From positions 1 through 47,900 of the IMG/VR virus record IMGVR_UViG_3300037349_000216: a stretch of DNA of 47,900 nt; one strand, given 5' to 3'. The stretch is from a virus. This document shows positions 6,425 through 14,807 of the stretch, piece after piece. How positions within the stretch are numbered: position 1 is the first letter of the stretch; every line of letters starts with the position of its first letter. A program made the translations under genes and the position numbers. The notes under the pieces were generated by a model. That model did not search any database, was not told the origin of the DNA, and saw only the letters and a list, made by a program, of their open reading frames with translations.

Positions 6425-6706
6425 ATGGCTCTTAGAGGCGACGAACAAAGACAAAAGTTTGGGCGTAATAGGCTTTCTCAAGTTCAGCATTACATTAAAA
6501 ATAAGGGCGCAAAGCTAACCAAGCCCGAAGCAACAATCGTTGCGGCTTTAGAGAAGCTGCCCTATGACTTTGAACTTAAAGGTCATCAGATCAACGATAT
6601 CGACGATGTGGCTGTGCGTATTGAAAAGGATTTAGGCATATCTGCTGTCAGAACCCCGAACCCTGGGAAATCGGAGACAGAGCCGGAAACAGTTATTGAC
6701 GAATAA
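6425..6706 (+). CDS. Hypothetical protein following the protease
   Basis: A 93-residue soluble protein whose ATG lies one base after the protease stop codon. The N-terminal half is basic, the centre contains KPEATIVAALEKLPYDFEL, and the end is acidic. It is the last gene before the terminator at 6783. A role as protease partner is suggested only by adjacency. Confidence 0.6.
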   Translation: MALRGDEQRQKFGRNRLSQVQHYIKNKGAKLTKPEATIVAALEKLPYDFELKGHQINDIDDVAVRIEKDLGISAVRTPNPGKSETEPETVIDE

Positions 6707-6782
6707 GAAGGGCTTGACAACCGCTCCGCCGTATGTTCGGCTAATAATTCAAGGGGCGCGCTTTCTTCCTTTCTTCGGGGAT

Positions 6783-6818
6783 CGGCGGCTAGAGAAATCT
6801 AGTCGCCGTTTCTTTTTG
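6783..6818 (+). terminator. Intrinsic terminator of the early operon
   Basis: Stem CGGCGGCTAG / CTAGTCGCCG (10 bp with one G-U pair), 6-base loop, then TTTCTTTTTG. It ends the transcription unit running from about 1448. The rest of the 6707-6905 gap holds no gene. Confidence 0.8.
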
Positions 6819-6905
6819 TGGTCAGCCATTTTTCGCTTGCATTTGTGCCGGTCACAATAAACTATTGAATAGATTACAGGTGTAACTAATACAAAAGGGG
6901 AATTT

Positions 6906-7274
6906 ATGGATCACAAAGCAGTTATCAAAAAGATTTTACAAAACAGTAAATATCTAACCAGAAAAGAATTAAAAGAGGTAAAGGGTTTTGATCAAAAAGA
7001 AAAGCTATCTAATCCAGAGCAATTTTATTTATCTGATCTTGAGCGCCGAGTAAGTAAAAAAGAATTTTCTGCCGACGAAGTTCAAAGCGACATTGATTTT
7101 AAAGAGAAACTTTCTGACCCACAACCGGAGAAGAAAAATGACTTACCCGCAAAGAATGCTCCTAAAGAAAAGGATAAGGGATCTGCAAAGAAAGACTCTA
7201 AATCAGGAGATAAACAGATACCCAGTGAGCCAAAGAACAAAGATGTTGAAGATGCGGGAAGTGAAGAAAAATAG
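6906..7274 (+). CDS. Lys/Glu-rich hypothetical protein
   Basis: A 122-residue protein with an AAAGGGGA ribosome site, first gene after the terminator. The N-terminal ~65 residues look helical (KAVIKKILQNSKYLTRKELK). The remainder is a low-complexity, probably disordered charged tail rich in Lys, Glu, Pro and Ser. No enzymatic motif seen. Possibly a nucleic-acid or protein-binding factor. Confidence 0.65.
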   Translation: MDHKAVIKKILQNSKYLTRKELKEVKGFDQKEKLSNPEQFYLSDLERRVSKKEFSADEVQSDIDFKEKLSDPQPEKKNDLPAKNAPKEKDKGSAKKDSKSGDKQIPSEPKNKDVEDAGSEEK

Positions 7275-7344
7275 AATACTCCTTAACGAGCTTGTAAAGC
7301 TTGATAATCAGCACGAAGATTTTTTAACCGAAGGGTTAGAATAA
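7243..7344 (+). CDS. Possible 33-residue overlapping microprotein
   Basis: A frame overlapping the end of the previous gene, ending 15 bases before the next start. The part beyond the overlap (NRILLNELVKLDNQHEDFL) looks like an amphipathic helix. ATG at 7243 or 7252 is possible; neither has a strong ribosome site. It would fill an otherwise empty 85-base gap. Confidence 0.35.
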   Translation: MLKMREVKKNRILLNELVKLDNQHEDFLTEGLE

Positions 7345-7359
7345 AAAGGAAGAAAGATT

Positions 7360-8376
7360 ATGCATGGACCAGATCAGCACTTAGTAAATCATATAAAACA
7401 TCCAGGTCTTAAATCAGACAATACACTTCACGTAATTGGGGTGTGTTCAAATCCCGTTAGATATCATTCAAGATATCGTTTAGCAAGAGAGTGGATAACG
7501 GCCATGTCAGCTACTAACTGTGTAAAGCTCACGGTTGTAGAAGCTGCGTTCGGGGATCGAAGCCACGAAATAATTGATGAGCCATCCCCGCCAGAGTTTG
7601 AAAGAATTTCCGTCAGAGTTAAGTCTCACGCTTGGATTAAAGAGACGATGATAAATTTAGCGTTTCGTCACATATCCTCGTACGATCAGCATGCAAAATA
7701 CTTTGCGTGGATTGACATGGATGTATTTTTTAACGATCCAAATTGGGCACAAGAAACTTTGCACCAGCTCCAAACGTTTGAAGTAGTCCAACCCTGGAGC
7801 GATGCGATTGATCTTGGACCTAATGGAAATATTACGAGGCATTATAAATCTTTTGGTCTTCAACACCAGCGAAGGCGTCCGAAACAAAAGCATCCTGGGC
7901 AAACTTATTATGAGTATGCACATTCAGGTTTTGCTTGGGCTTGCACGAGACGTTTTGCTGAAACAACTTTCGGTGCCGGTGGAGCTAATGGACCCTTTAT
8001 GGATTGGGCTATATTAGGATCTGCTGATCATCACATGGCGTTTGCTATGATCGGCGAGACTAAGGACACTATTCATAAGATGATGCATCCAAGTTTTTTT
8101 AGAAAATGTTACGAATGGGAAGCAAAGGCTTTAAAAGCCACAAGAGGTGAGGTTGGGTTTACGCCAGGGTTTATACAGCATAGGTTTCATGGACCAAAGG
8201 GGCGTCGTTACTATCGTGAGCGTTGGCAGATTTTAGCTGATAATAAGTATGATCCAGATACGATGCTTACTCATGATGAGCAAGGTATTGCTACACTTGT
8301 GGGTAATCATCGTTTAGAGCATGCGATTTATCAGTATAACCTTTCAAGATTCGAGGATTCCATTGAAGAAGTTTAA
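7360..8376 (+). CDS. GT-A-like glycosyltransferase
   Basis: A 338-residue protein with ribosome site AAGGAAG. It begins with an HVIGVCSNPVRYHSR strand-loop and has a DxD-type metal/nucleotide-sugar motif in YFAWIDMDVFF (near residue 125). Towards the end it has QHRFHGPKGRRYYRER, which resembles the HxxHGxxKxRxYxxR signature of phage-encoded glycosyltransferases. It probably transfers a sugar to host surface glycans, DNA or a virion protein; the acceptor is unknown. Confidence 0.7.
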   Translation: MHGPDQHLVNHIKHPGLKSDNTLHVIGVCSNPVRYHSRYRLAREWITAMSATNCVKLTVVEAAFGDRSHEIIDEPSPPEFERISVRVKSHAWIKETMINLAFRHISSYDQHAKYFAWIDMDVFFNDPNWAQETLHQLQTFEVVQPWSDAIDLGPNGNITRHYKSFGLQHQRRRPKQKHPGQTYYEYAHSGFAWACTRRFAETTFGAGGANGPFMDWAILGSADHHMAFAMIGETKDTIHKMMHPSFFRKCYEWEAKALKATRGEVGFTPGFIQHRFHGPKGRRYYRERWQILADNKYDPDTMLTHDEQGIATLVGNHRLEHAIYQYNLSRFEDSIEEV

Positions 8377-8402
8377 GATCATTAATAAAAGGAGATATTT
8401 GT

Positions 8403-8597
8403 ATGGGTCAATCAGTTATTAAAAACAGTTCTTATCGTCAACGTATTTATCAGGATGCTAACGGAGAAATTACTTTAGTGTTTGGTAATGATAATGTGCC
8501 TGTAACTTCGGAAGGATTTCCTAAGCTTCTTGCTGATCACGATGTTGTTCAGGTTACGACCGTAACACCTCATGTGGATGATGCGCCGACATTATAG
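8403..8597 (+). CDS. Small hypothetical protein
   Basis: A 64-residue protein with an AAAGGAG ribosome site, 26 bases after the glycosyltransferase. The sequence looks like a small beta-rich domain (EITLVFGNDNVPV, then VVQVTTVTPHV). It is the last plus-strand gene before the convergent minus-strand island. Function unknown. Confidence 0.6.
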   Translation: MGQSVIKNSSYRQRIYQDANGEITLVFGNDNVPVTSEGFPKLLADHDVVQVTTVTPHVDDAPTL

Positions 8598-8614
8598 CGA
8601 AGAGCTATGGCTTT
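8594..8614 (+). terminator. Weak candidate terminator at a convergent junction
   Basis: A 5-bp stem ATAGC / GCTAT with a 5-base loop, then GGCTTTTT, overlapping the ends of the convergent genes at 8597 and 8605. The short stem makes it weak. An outer CCGAC / GTCGG pairing could strengthen it. Confidence 0.35.
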
Positions 8615-8934
8615 TTATCGTCGGGGGCATCCTCATGGGGTGCCTCCTTTTTCTCTGCGACAAGTTTTAAGTGCCGCCCTTTTTCTTGTGGCATTCCTGG
8701 ATGTATCTTTTTAAATAGCTCCACAAGCTCTAAGGCCCTATCCTCATTGATTTGAATCCAATTATGAATAATAAGATGGTGGGTATTAGTGTATTTGAAC
8801 AGGTAGGCGTATGTGTTCGCTATATTGAGTCCTGGCCTATCGTCTGTTTGATCAATGATGGCAGCCGACGGGGTCACGATTCCGTTAACGATTGCGACGA
8901 AATAAACGTAATACCATTTCTTAACGTTGCCCAT
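8605..8934 (-). CDS. Hypothetical protein beside the primase
   Basis: A 109-residue protein starting at the ATG at 8934, eight bases after GGAGGAG; an upstream in-frame GTG at 8943 is less likely. It overlaps the end of the primase-helicase by 14 bases. The first 60 residues are globular-looking (KKWYYVYFVAIVNGIVTP), followed by a charged, disordered tail ending DDKKP. Co-transcription suggests a replication-related role. Confidence 0.65.
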   Translation of the reverse strand: MGNVKKWYYVYFVAIVNGIVTPSAAIIDQTDDRPGLNIANTYAYLFKYTNTHHLIIHNWIQINEDRALELVELFKKIHPGMPQEKGRHLKLVAEKKEAPHEDAPDDKKP

Positions 8935-11251
8935 ATGTTGCACTCCTCCATGTCATGCCTTCAATTACGCGCTCGGATTTTCCGTCAACCTTGATTATCT
9001 TAATTCTGTCTTTATAATTGGGAATAAGCTTTGCTATCCTGCGACCAAAGTCAATCGAGTTAGTGGGCTTAAAGCCATTAAGCTCTGAGTCCTGCTTATA
9101 ATCAGAATACATCTTTTTAGGACTTGCGGCCTTGTCTGGATGATCCATGCAGTTCTCTTTGTACCAGTGAATCACGGTGTTTGATTCTTCCATATAGTTT
9201 GTAATGGCGTCATCAACGGCTGTGCTCTCGCTGAATTTCTTTTGCTTGCATAAACGCCTATAGCCTTCAATGACCAGATTAAAAATCCCTGGCAATTCCT
9301 TTAGAAGTTTATCCTTTATGAAGGGATCTTTTTCGGCAAGTGTAATCACTCGATCAAACGGCACAACTAGAAGCCTTCTAAAGTATCCGTGCGAAACATC
9401 CCAGGTAACGGGAAGCTTATTGCAAAGCAAAATGAGTTTACAAATATTTACGAATTCGTACCCCTGCTTATACAACTGGCGGCCAGTCGTCGCCCCGCCA
9501 CCTATGAGAGCTTTAAAAAATCCTGATTCTATAAGAGCATTGTTGGGAGTTTCTTCACCAACGTTAAATAAGGAGCCGTCAATTCTAAATCTGTTTTCCT
9601 GCTTCTTTAATTCTTCGATTGGTATTGATGTATAGGTGCCCTTTCCCGCCAGGGCTTGGAGAGTTTCTATGAAGGTTGATTTACCGTTTGCACCGTCACC
9701 ACTTAAGATCAAAGCTCTCTGAGCCCAACAAGTGTCTCCGCTGAAGGAATAGCCCATGAACTCCATTAAAACATCTTCGAGATCCTGACGGTCTTGCGTG
9801 ACAAATTTTAAAAATTTCTCCCATTCAGGAGCCTTTGCTTTACCATCATAATCGTAATCTAGAACATAACGAAAGCCATAAGATGGGCTATGAGGGCTTA
9901 ACTCCAGGGTATCTAGATCTAGTACTCCATTTTTAAAATTCATTTTCTTTTTTGTTGTATCAGTGAACCATGTTGGCTCTTTGATATTTGTACACTGAAC
10001 TATTCCCCTAAATTCTGCACGCATTATATTGGTGGCTGGCGGGTTGAAGTGTTGTTGAGCAAAATTTTCTAGGTAGATGTCTTCCATACCTTGCCAATGC
10101 GTTCCGGTCCATATGAGGCAAGCTTTAGAGTTGCCTAAAATAATGTAGGGTTGCTTTCGCTCAAAGAATTTTCTTAAATCATCATAATTAGGCTTTCCAG
10201 GCTTAGGCGGAGCATTTTGTACGGGTATCATATTGTGAAAACCTGTATGCTCTGTTTTTATAAATTCTGCGCCTCTAATCATGATAGGCGATTCTACTTT
10301 TTCAAAGTGTGGGCATTTTTGACAATCAAATCCTAGTTTTTGAATCCCTTTGCAAGTTCTAGGGCCAGAAGCCTCAAGTGCTTGGTCGATCTTTGTTTCT
10401 GTTTCGGCATGGGAATAAGTCTTATGTCCAGACGAGTAGTCGTGTGCAATTTTTCTATCGAGTCTGCCAGTAATCGAAAGTGCTCCATACCACTGAGCTT
10501 CTGAGATCTCATTTGGCTTCTCTTTAGTCCATTGAAGGAAACGGCAACCTTCCAATACAGCGTTTGTATCATTGGGAATTTTTGTTGCCACTCGGGAATT
10601 AATTTGATCCTCGGCTGAGACTTCAGGAAGACCAGAGAGCTTTGTAATGTCGAATTCTCTAGGGGCAAATCCCTTAGTTGAGAGTACTTTGCAATACTTT
10701 GTTTCCTTATCTTTCTTACGATTCTCTGTTTCTGGATAGCGCATGATGCGTCTCGGATCAAACACAGCAGGGTCAGTAACACCAGGAAGGTTAGCCCTGG
10801 CGAGAGCAGCATTAATCTTGTCGCAAAGTGCATTGTAATGTCTCCTATTTTTATCAAAGTACACAGCTTCAGTAATGGGCGTTTTCATAGCTACTATGAA
10901 GTGAAGCCCGTTGCCTGAATCAATGACCGCGAACCCCGAACCAATAACCGATTTAACTTGAGCCGCGTATTTTTGTGGAATATCAAGAGTAATTTTATCT
11001 ATGTCAAAAACCATTACTTCTTGTTTAACAAATTCTCGTTTCCCGAGTCCTTGAGCTACAGTATAGTAAGTATTGAACCATTCATTTTTTGGAAGTTTAG
11101 TTAAATATTTTTTTGGATTTTTGAGCATATCTAAGAAGTCTGTAAAACCGAGCCCCGATTTAGCAAGCCTTGTATCTGTGACAAGCCATTCTTCAGCTTT
11201 CTTATTATAGTATTCGCGCAGATTTAGGATTTGATGCTTAAGTTCTTCCAT
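8921..11251 (-). CDS. Primase-helicase fusion (archaeo-eukaryotic primase plus SF3 helicase)
   Basis: A 776-residue replication protein. The N-terminal primase-polymerase domain has a DxD metal motif (VMVFDIDKI, about 79-87), GNGLHFIVAM (about 113-122) and an Arg-rich DPAVFDPRRIMRYP segment. The C-terminal superfamily 3 helicase has Walker A GDGANGKST (about 517-525), an acidic VGEETP segment and a sensor-like LLCNKLP, with a D5-type region before it. This layout is that of P4-alpha/D5-like replicases, which prime and unwind at an origin. It lies on the opposite strand from the polymerase and nuclease genes. Confidence 0.93.
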   Translation of the reverse strand: MEELKHQILNLREYYNKKAEEWLVTDTRLAKSGLGFTDFLDMLKNPKKYLTKLPKNEWFNTYYTVAQGLGKREFVKQEVMVFDIDKITLDIPQKYAAQVKSVIGSGFAVIDSGNGLHFIVAMKTPITEAVYFDKNRRHYNALCDKINAALARANLPGVTDPAVFDPRRIMRYPETENRKKDKETKYCKVLSTKGFAPREFDITKLSGLPEVSAEDQINSRVATKIPNDTNAVLEGCRFLQWTKEKPNEISEAQWYGALSITGRLDRKIAHDYSSGHKTYSHAETETKIDQALEASGPRTCKGIQKLGFDCQKCPHFEKVESPIMIRGAEFIKTEHTGFHNMIPVQNAPPKPGKPNYDDLRKFFERKQPYIILGNSKACLIWTGTHWQGMEDIYLENFAQQHFNPPATNIMRAEFRGIVQCTNIKEPTWFTDTTKKKMNFKNGVLDLDTLELSPHSPSYGFRYVLDYDYDGKAKAPEWEKFLKFVTQDRQDLEDVLMEFMGYSFSGDTCWAQRALILSGDGANGKSTFIETLQALAGKGTYTSIPIEELKKQENRFRIDGSLFNVGEETPNNALIESGFFKALIGGGATTGRQLYKQGYEFVNICKLILLCNKLPVTWDVSHGYFRRLLVVPFDRVITLAEKDPFIKDKLLKELPGIFNLVIEGYRRLCKQKKFSESTAVDDAITNYMEESNTVIHWYKENCMDHPDKAASPKKMYSDYKQDSELNGFKPTNSIDFGRRIAKLIPNYKDRIKIIKVDGKSERVIEGMTWRSATYGQR

Positions 11252-11328
11252 AAGTTCGAGCTACCTTTCCATTTCTTCATAAAAGATAATTCTTGCAATT
11301 CTGCCCATTGTCAATAAAGTATTTTGTA

Positions 11329-11556
11329 ATGGTTACAAAAAAGGCTTGTAAAAGTTGCGTGGGTCGTGGTTGGATTTACGGAGGTTGTTGCTGTAATGTC
11401 TATTACGATCAAATTGGAGTCGGATATTTACAGCCTTGGATTAAATGTTGCAATACTTACAAAGTGCCGTGTATAGAATGCACGGAAGAAAGAGCAAAAA
11501 ATGGTCTTCACCCCGAGAGAAAAACCGAAGAATCCAGGGCCAGTACTAAAGCGTGA
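11329..11556 (+). CDS. Cysteine-rich zinc-binding-type protein
   Basis: A 75-residue protein if started at ATG 11329; an upstream ATG at 11293 would add 12 residues. Repeated Cys pairs (CKSCVGRGW, GGCCCN, KCC, CIEC) separated by Gly resemble the DnaJ-type zinc domain. It is the first rightward gene diverging from the primase gene and overlaps the next frame by 56 bases. Probably a structural zinc protein of unknown function. Confidence 0.6.
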   Translation: MVTKKACKSCVGRGWIYGGCCCNVYYDQIGVGYLQPWIKCCNTYKVPCIECTEERAKNGLHPERKTEESRASTKA

Positions 11557-11941
11557 TTCGAATAATAGAATAATACAAAGTGAAGCTGATCTGGAGCTTC
11601 TAAAACTTAAGGATAAACTTAAGAACGAGCAGCGTAATTACGAAAAAGATATCTCCTTTATGGCCACCACTGAGAAAAGGGATATTTATATTTTTGTTAC
11701 CGTAGGTGTTCGAAATTCGGTGGACGACAAAATAGCTATCGGCGAAGTTTCCGGCGTTAATGGATGGTGGAGATCTGGCACCGAAGGCGATCCTTATCTA
11801 TATAAAAATTATGACTATGTCGAATCCTACATCCCAGCATCTAAGCAGCCAGTGGATCAAAAAGAATTGGGATATGTTGTAGGTGGAATAATGAAGGCAA
11901 TTATTAATTACGTAGCGAAAATGAAGGGATTAAAATTATGA
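11501..11941 (+). CDS. Hypothetical protein
   Basis: A 146-residue protein. The first ~55 residues are charged and helical. The rest is a compact beta-rich domain (DIYIFVTVGVRN, IAIGEVSG) ending in a basic helix. It starts inside the preceding Cys-rich gene and overlaps the following gene by four bases (ATGA). No family recognised; probably part of the DNA-metabolism operon. Confidence 0.65.
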   Translation: MVFTPREKPKNPGPVLKRDSNNRIIQSEADLELLKLKDKLKNEQRNYEKDISFMATTEKRDIYIFVTVGVRNSVDDKIAIGEVSGVNGWWRSGTEGDPYLYKNYDYVESYIPASKQPVDQKELGYVVGGIMKAIINYVAKMKGLKL

Positions 11942-12690
11942 GTGGTAAGAAAGAAAAAGAGAAGAGAAAGGCTTTATCTATTGTACCAGAGCTTACAGGA
12001 ACTGAGCGAGTAGAAAAAGCAATCAAGAGTTTAGCAAACGTCATTAAGCGCCTTGGAGGCAAAATTGCCATAAGCCAAAAGCTAGGTAAAATTCCAGGCG
12101 ATTATTCTCTTGGATTTATCAACGGCCTTATCTTTGTTCAACATCAACTTATAGGGGAAAAACATGCCTCAAAATTCTTTGATAGAGTGGGATCAATCGG
12201 TAGACTCCCCGTTCCCGTAGCGTTAAGAACCCAAGAAGAAGTAACAGAAGAGTTAGGGTCTCCAGAGGTTAAGAAGATGCAGGAAGAAATTAAATTTCTA
12301 GAAAATAACATTATCACTCAAGCTAGAGGTTTAGTTACCACCATGGAAGCCATGGAAAAGGACGATAATCCAGATACTGAAAAATATCGGGTACAACATG
12401 AAAAATTATCTAGGGCCTTCTCATTAGGTCTTAGATCAGTCAAAAAAGCGGTCAAGGAATTAGAAGCGCAGGTCACCGAAAAACTGGAGGTTTATCGTGA
12501 AGAAAAAAAGAAAATGGAAAGCCCCGAAGAGTTGCAGCAAGAAGCAAAGGCAGGCGAGTCGAAAGTACAATGCGACCAAGAGGCAATTGACACCGGCTCA
12601 AATGGGATCGAGGAGAACAATAACGCAGCGTCTGGGACACCAGGGGTATCAAGGTTTTCTGGCAGCCAAAATGCAAGCACTGAAGGGTAG
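11938..12690 (+). CDS. Hypothetical protein with helical core and disordered tail
   Basis: A 250-residue protein coupled to the upstream gene. Residues about 20-75 look globular (TERVEKAIKSLANVIKRLGG), and residues about 110-190 are long charged helices, likely coiled coil. The last ~60 residues are low-complexity, and their DNA also encodes the 74-residue protein at 12497-12721 in another frame. The tail's unusual composition may be a by-product of that overlap. Function unknown. Confidence 0.65.
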   Translation: MSGKKEKEKRKALSIVPELTGTERVEKAIKSLANVIKRLGGKIAISQKLGKIPGDYSLGFINGLIFVQHQLIGEKHASKFFDRVGSIGRLPVPVALRTQEEVTEELGSPEVKKMQEEIKFLENNIITQARGLVTTMEAMEKDDNPDTEKYRVQHEKLSRAFSLGLRSVKKAVKELEAQVTEKLEVYREEKKKMESPEELQQEAKAGESKVQCDQEAIDTGSNGIEENNNAASGTPGVSRFSGSQNASTEG

Positions 12691-12721
12691 GCTTGGAATA
12701 GGGGCGAAACGTGGGTCATGA
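12497..12721 (+). CDS. Basic protein encoded inside the upstream gene
   Basis: A 74-residue Lys/Arg/Gln-rich protein with a GTG start seven bases after GGAGG, the best ribosome site locally. It overlaps the preceding gene by about 194 bases in a different frame. The composition (RRTITQRLGHQGYQGF, then LAAKMQALKGRLGIG) suggests a nucleic-acid-binding peptide with an amphipathic helix. The strong Shine-Dalgarno and continuation past the upstream stop favour a real gene. Confidence 0.55.
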   Translation: MKKKRKWKAPKSCSKKQRQASRKYNATKRQLTPAQMGSRRTITQRLGHQGYQGFLAAKMQALKGRLGIGAKRGS

Positions 12722-12956
12722 GTGTTTCATATGCCATAAGAAAGATCAGCGAGTTTACGTCGATTATGACGAGCAAAAACTTTGTAGCAGTTATTGCATA
12801 AAAATTTATCAGAAAGATTGGGAAGACAATGAATGGCTTAAATCCAAAACCAATGAAGTCGTACAGTCTAGCAACGAGACTGCTGTGTTCCCGATGCGGG
12901 AAAATCCCCAAGATAGTATCGGCCACAGGAATAGACGTAGTCACACTAACGGTTGA
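12711..12956 (+). CDS. Small zinc-finger-like protein
   Basis: An 81-residue protein beginning at a GTG at 12711 and overlapping the previous gene by 11 bases. CFICHKK and CSSYCIKIY supply two Cys pairs about 22 residues apart, the pattern of a TRASH/MYM-like zinc finger. The C-terminal third overlaps the next gene by 128 bases. The start is uncertain because the ribosome site is weak. Confidence 0.5.
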   Translation: MGHECFICHKKDQRVYVDYDEQKLCSSYCIKIYQKDWEDNEWLKSKTNEVVQSSNETAVFPMRENPQDSIGHRNRRSHTNG

Positions 12957-13062
12957 GTGTCACGGAGAGCGTGAGACTAGAACTGTTGAGAAAAAAGAGC
13001 TTGTACACGTACAAGAATTTTTCGCTATTCCAGAGGAAGTAAGGGATTTTGCAAATGATTAA
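12829..13062 (+). CDS. Small Cys-containing hypothetical protein
   Basis: A 77-residue protein with ATG at 12829 (after GGGAAGACA) or 12853. LLCSRCGK and a later ECHGE can supply zinc ligands. The rest is beta-rich and ends in a helix (PEEVRDFAND). It overlaps the preceding zinc-finger-like gene in another frame. It resembles small phage zinc proteins of unknown function. Confidence 0.6.
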   Translation: MNGLNPKPMKSYSLATRLLCSRCGKIPKIVSATGIDVVTLTVECHGERETRTVEKKELVHVQEFFAIPEEVRDFAND

Positions 13063-13092
13063 AACTGGTTCTCAGCCTGTGAAAGAAAAAGA

Positions 13093-13302
13093 ATGAAACG
13101 TGAAGATCAAATAAGACAAGCCGCAATCAAACTTTTTGGTGATAAAAAAGACGGTTGGGTTGTTGATAGTGCCTTCGCCGGTTTTATTAATGGCGCTAGA
13201 TGGGCTGATATAAATATTGACCCTCTTCAAAAAGAAGCATGGGACCGACTTATCGAAGAAAATAATCGGCTTAAAACAGGTTCGGAGCCAGAATCAAAAT
13301 GA
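13093..13302 (+). CDS. Hypothetical protein
   Basis: A 69-residue soluble protein coupled to the helicase gene by a 4-base overlap. A segment GWVVDSAFAGFINGARWAD is flanked by charged helices, a pattern common in small phage proteins next to replication genes. No function assigned. Confidence 0.6.
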   Translation: MKREDQIRQAAIKLFGDKKDGWVVDSAFAGFINGARWADINIDPLQKEAWDRLIEENNRLKTGSEPESK

Positions 13303-14807
13303 ACTATTTTATAAAGCCGTGGAAGCATCAGCTAAAAGCTATTGAGAAGGCGCGAAAGTTTCGAGACTTTGCCCTGCTATTTGATATGGGAACGGGTAAG
13401 ACCGGAACCGCTATAAACATAGTTAGAGAACTTTGCGCAACTGAGAAAAGGCTTTTACGAACTTTAGTCCTTTGCCCCGTCATCGTAGTCAACAATTGGA
13501 AGCGTGAATTTAAAATGCATTCCAAGATCTCACCACAAGACGTTATTTGCCTAGCGGGAGCGGGGGCAAAGCGTGCCGAATTGTTCTCTAAGTCCACAAC
13601 AGACGACACAGGTAAGATGACGGGAGCAAAGGTTTTTATTACTAACTATGAAGCAATGGAAATGGATGAACTATATAAGCTTATCCAGACCTGGAGTCCA
13701 GAAGTTTTGATTTGCGACGAAGCCCATAGGCTTAAGAATCATCAGTCAGTTAGAGCTAAACGAGTTGTCGGCATTGCTGATCATGCCTTGCATAGATACA
13801 TCTTAACCGGAACACCTATTCTTAATTCAGCGATGGACATTTTCAACCAATATAGAATCTTAGATAGCGGGCAAACTTTTTCAGTCTCCGATCCTGACTT
13901 CCCTGGCGGCAGGCGCCCTATGAATTTCTATGAATTCAGAGCTATATATTTCGAGGATCAAAATAAAGGAATGCCTTCAAACGTTCATTTTCCAAAATGG
14001 GTACCAAGAGCTGAGACTTACGAAGAGTTAAATAAAAAGATTTATAAAAAAGCGATGCGCGTTTTAAAAACCGAGTGCTTAGATCTTCCGCCACTTATTC
14101 GCCAGAGAGTTGATGTCACCATGGGTAAAGAACAGGCACGAATCTATAAAGATATGAAGACTGAGTACATAGCTTGGGTAAATGAGCATGAGAAATCAGG
14201 CGAACCCCGAGCCGTTGTTGCACAGATGGCGCTCACTAAAATATTGCGTCTTCAACAAATAGTAAGCGGCTTTTGTAAAACTGAAGATGGTAAAGAAATT
14301 ACTTTAAAAGATAATCCAAGAATAAAGGTGCTTGCAGATTTGCTCGAAGATATAACCCCCGCCCATAAAGTTATTGTATGGGCATGCTTCAAGGAGAACT
14401 ATCGTGCCATCGAAAACCTTTGCGATAAGCTTCACATTAAGTTTTGTCATATTTACGGTGGCGTCAAGGATGTGGCCGAACAGGAAAGATTGTTTAGAAC
14501 AGATCCGACTTATAGGGTCATGGTTGCTAATCAACGTGCGGGCGGTATCGGTATTAATCTTGTGGAAGATGGAACTATTGTTGAAGATGGCCAGAGCGCA
14601 TATTCACTCTTCTACTCCAAGGGAGCTAGCCTTGCTGATGACTTACAAGCTGAGAGTCGTAACCATCGCGGAGGTGCGGAGGTTTACAAAAATGTGGTCA
14701 GAATAGATCTTGTAACTCCTAATACTGTCGACGAACTTTTCATGGAATCTTTAAAAAATAAGCAAGAAATTTCAAATCAAATTTTAGATTGGAAAGATAT
14801 TTTATGA
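13299..14807 (+). CDS. SNF2-type superfamily 2 DNA helicase/translocase
   Basis: A 502-residue protein with motif I DMGTGKT (about 29-35), a DEAH box in VLICDEAHRLKN (about 140), motif III-like LTGTPI, and a second RecA domain ending in the SNF2 signature QAESRNHRGGA (near 450). The full two-domain core is present without extra domains. It likely acts as an ATP-driven duplex translocase in replication or recombination. The csrA gene follows with an ATGA overlap. Confidence 0.93.
   Translation: MNYFIKPWKHQLKAIEKARKFRDFALLFDMGTGKTGTAINIVRELCATEKRLLRTLVLCPVIVVNNWKREFKMHSKISPQDVICLAGAGAKRAELFSKSTTDDTGKMTGAKVFITNYEAMEMDELYKLIQTWSPEVLICDEAHRLKNHQSVRAKRVVGIADHALHRYILTGTPILNSAMDIFNQYRILDSGQTFSVSDPDFPGGRRPMNFYEFRAIYFEDQNKGMPSNVHFPKWVPRAETYEELNKKIYKKAMRVLKTECLDLPPLIRQRVDVTMGKEQARIYKDMKTEYIAWVNEHEKSGEPRAVVAQMALTKILRLQQIVSGFCKTEDGKEITLKDNPRIKVLADLLEDITPAHKVIVWACFKENYRAIENLCDKLHIKFCHIYGGVKDVAEQERLFRTDPTYRVMVANQRAGGIGINLVEDGTIVEDGQSAYSLFYSKGASLADDLQAESRNHRGGAEVYKNVVRIDLVTPNTVDELFMESLKNKQEISNQILDWKDIL

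Noticed and set aside
6714-6748. TTGACA with downstream TAATAAT as a promoter
   Set aside because: Spacing is about 23 bases, too long for a sigma-70 promoter, and it lies before a terminator.
10333-10857. 174-codon minus-strand frame inside the primase-helicase
   Set aside because: Contained in a much longer, motif-bearing gene on the same strand; composition is not protein-like.
12492-12944. 150-codon minus-strand frame
   Set aside because: Antisense to several rightward genes with ribosome sites; no motif recognised.
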